In this document: one piece after another, positions 62,796 through 64,000 of the stretch
Layout of the letters: each line of letters begins with the position of its first letter
Position numbering within the stretch: the stretch's first letter is position 1
Assembly (NCBI RefSeq): GCF_014204945.1
Contig: NZ_JACHMN010000003.1
Coordinates: 806,001 to 870,000 of the forward strand
DNA length: 64,000 nucleotides
Direction of reading: 5' to 3'
From: Allocatelliglobosispora scoriae
Lineage (GTDB): Bacteria; Actinomycetota; Actinomycetes; Mycobacteriales; Micromonosporaceae
The notes under the pieces: generated by a model
Seen by the model: the letters and a program-made list of their open reading frames with translations, nothing else
Told to the model about the DNA's origin: nothing
Databases searched by the model: none
Translations under genes and position numbers: made by a program

Positions 62796-62873
62796 CATGA
62801 TCGTGCTTCTTCACGGAAACAGGCCCCTCGGAGCTTGTCGGTGGGCTTACTTCCGTGAAGAAGCACGATCATG
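62796..62873. repeat. perfect 23-base inverted repeat (family E)
   Basis: Arms at 62796-62818 and 62851-62873, starting CATGATCGTGCTTC, are exact complements around a 32-base loop. It follows the YciI gene by 8 bases and separates it from the convergent DUF402 gene, so it may also terminate both. Confidence 0.9.
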
Positions 62874-62954
62874 CACGGTGACGCACCTTCCACCCGAGAT
62901 GCGGGCGAGCCGGGGCGAGAGCTCCACGCCTCGCCCCCGACCGGCTCGTCGATC

Positions 62955-63464
62955 TCAGCTGACCAGCTCCAGCCAGGCCCGATAGTCGCTGGCGAAGGGC
63001 TCCGTGCCATCGGCCAGCGCTGTCATCAGCCAGGCCGCCGACGCTCGCGCCGCGTCGACGACCTCCGATGGGTACGCCCACCGCAGCCGATGCTCGTCGA
63101 ACTCATCCTCATCCCACAGGACCACCCGACCGCCGGCTCGTTCCCGGGACACGTCGAGGTCGAGATCGACCATGGTGACCTGTCCCGGGTGCAGCCAGCG
63201 GACCGGCGAGGTGATGTCGCAGTAGATCTCGGTCTCGTGCGGCGGACCGTTGAAGGCCGCCGTCCACCACACGCCGGGCCGGAAGAGCATGACGTGCGGG
63301 TGCTCGGTGACATGCTCGCGTCCGGCTGTTCCCTTCTGCATGCGGACGCCGGGCGGTGCTCCCAGCCACACTCCGTGGCGGTCCTCCCCGAGGCGCTGAA
63401 TCACGTGGTGCCAGTGCAGACTGCCGTCGAACTTGGTGTAGACGACACGCGTATCCCCGGTCAT
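62955..63464 (-). CDS. DUF402 domain-containing protein
   Basis: A 169-residue protein of the DUF402/FomD-like group: VVYTKFDGSLHWHHVIQRLG, EIYCDITSPVRW, VTMVDLDLDVSRER and DEDEFDEHRLRWAYP. The conserved acidic residues DxDLDV and DEDEF are those proposed to bind metal in nucleotide phosphatases of the family. Probably a nucleotide or cyclic-phosphate hydrolase. Confidence 0.88.
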   Translation of the reverse strand: MTGDTRVVYTKFDGSLHWHHVIQRLGEDRHGVWLGAPPGVRMQKGTAGREHVTEHPHVMLFRPGVWWTAAFNGPPHETEIYCDITSPVRWLHPGQVTMVDLDLDVSRERAGGRVVLWDEDEFDEHRLRWAYPSEVVDAARASAAWLMTALADGTEPFASDYRAWLELVS

Positions 63465-63512
63465 GCACCGACCGTAGGCGCTGCCGACGCACCTTTGCGA
63501 GCGGTTAACACC

Positions 63513-64000
63513 TCACGTGGCCGTGATCGTCGCGCTGTTGGTGATGAAGTCCTTGCCACCGCTCGCCGACGTGATCTCGTAACCCAGCTGCACGTTGCCG
63601 ATCGTCACATCCCCGAACCAGCCGCGGTTCTTGATCCAGTTGGCGATCGCCTTGATGTCGACCGTGCCGGAGCTGGCGTTGCTCGTGCGCAGGAACGAGT
63701 AGACGTTGTTGCTGCCGTTGCTGCCACGGTAGATGTTCCACGTGTGTCCGCCGACGCTCGCCGTGGTCTGCAGCGTGCCGAGCGGTCCGACCGCGCCGTA
63801 CTTGTTCATCCACAGCATGATCTCGTGCTTGTTGTCGCTGGACCACACGTCGTACGCCGTCGTGAAGGCCACCCCGCTGGTGGGCACGGTAACGTTGAAG
63901 GTGCTGCTCAGCGTACCCAGGGCGCTGATCTTCTTGCCCGACCACCTGGTCTGGTTGGGGTAAGACTTGATGCCGCCGGTGTTGGGGTGGTTGGCCCAGA
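63513..64000 (-). CDS. GH12 endoglucanase (5' end outside window)
   Basis: The C-terminal 161 residues of a glycoside hydrolase family 12 cellulase. It has the nucleophile Glu in NKHEIMLWMNKYG and the acid/base Glu in QLGYEITSASGG, plus IANWIKNRGWFGDVT. The frame is open to the right edge; the signal peptide and catalytic N-terminal strands lie outside. The protein ends at the catalytic domain without a C-terminal carbohydrate-binding module. Confidence 0.93.
   Translation of the reverse strand, partial: WANHPNTGGIKSYPNQTRWSGKKISALGTLSSTFNVTVPTSGVAFTTAYDVWSSDNKHEIMLWMNKYGAVGPLGTLQTTASVGGHTWNIYRGSNGSNNVYSFLRTSNASSGTVDIKAIANWIKNRGWFGDVTIGNVQLGYEITSASGGKDFITNSATITAT

Noticed and set aside
1-64000. 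tRNA or rRNA genes
   Set aside because: I saw no cloverleaf-like segment or rRNA signature in the intergenic spaces, though a short tRNA could be missed by eye.

Overview
The window is very GC-rich, with strong third-position GC bias, frequent GTG starts and many 1-4 base gene overlaps. Its genes are typical of filamentous actinomycetes: a maleylpyruvate-isomerase-fold mycothiol enzyme, an AfsR/SARP regulator, a PhoX phosphatase and secreted Ser protease, nuclease and GH12 enzymes. A Micromonosporaceae-like actinomycete is the best guess; this is inference from style, not from a marker gene.

Layout. 1-9 kb: a partial secreted ExeM/NucH-type nuclease, a methyltransferase / SufR-like regulator / DUF3291 group, and a three-gene operon of a formylglycine-generating-enzyme-fold protein, a MoaD-like sulfur carrier and a quinone oxidoreductase. 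9-15.5 kb: palindromic repeats, a mycothiol-dependent enzyme, a decayed transhydrogenase gene, a short Rho with a clear promoter, a NarL-type two-component pair and a CPT-like kinase. 15.5-20.7 kb: a split NRPS cassette (carrier protein, P450, condensation, adenylation) whose hand-read pocket resembles histidine-activating domains, with a divergent helix-turn-helix gene. 20.8-27.5 kb: subtilisin, bulb-lectin protein, nitrilase-family hydrolase, RecQ and NlpC/P60 protein.

27.5-57 kb is the core biosynthetic region. It holds a branched-chain aminotransferase, an NTF2-fold protein, two NRPSs giving five modules with a terminal thioesterase, and MbtH. An MFS exporter follows, then an FMN glutamate-synthase-like protein, an AsnRS-like amide ligase and both glutamate mutase subunits. 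Two NB-ARC regulators flank a secreted peptide made of six LDTPWGDG repeats. Glutamate mutase plus an AsnRS-like enzyme suggests supply of 3-methylaspartate and possibly its amide; the aminotransferase would supply aliphatic residues. Paired GCTATCG heptamers with a 4-base spacer lie upstream of both the SARP gene and the repeat peptide, which suggests a shared regulon.

57-64 kb is housekeeping or accessory: DUF6891, GNAT fusion, amidohydrolase, PhoX, ThpR, YciI, DUF402 and a partial GH12 cellulase.

A striking overlay is at least five families of short palindromes scattered between genes. One family (13 copies) is also inserted twice, in frame, in an NRPS inter-domain linker, and elsewhere supplies the stop codons of two convergent genes.
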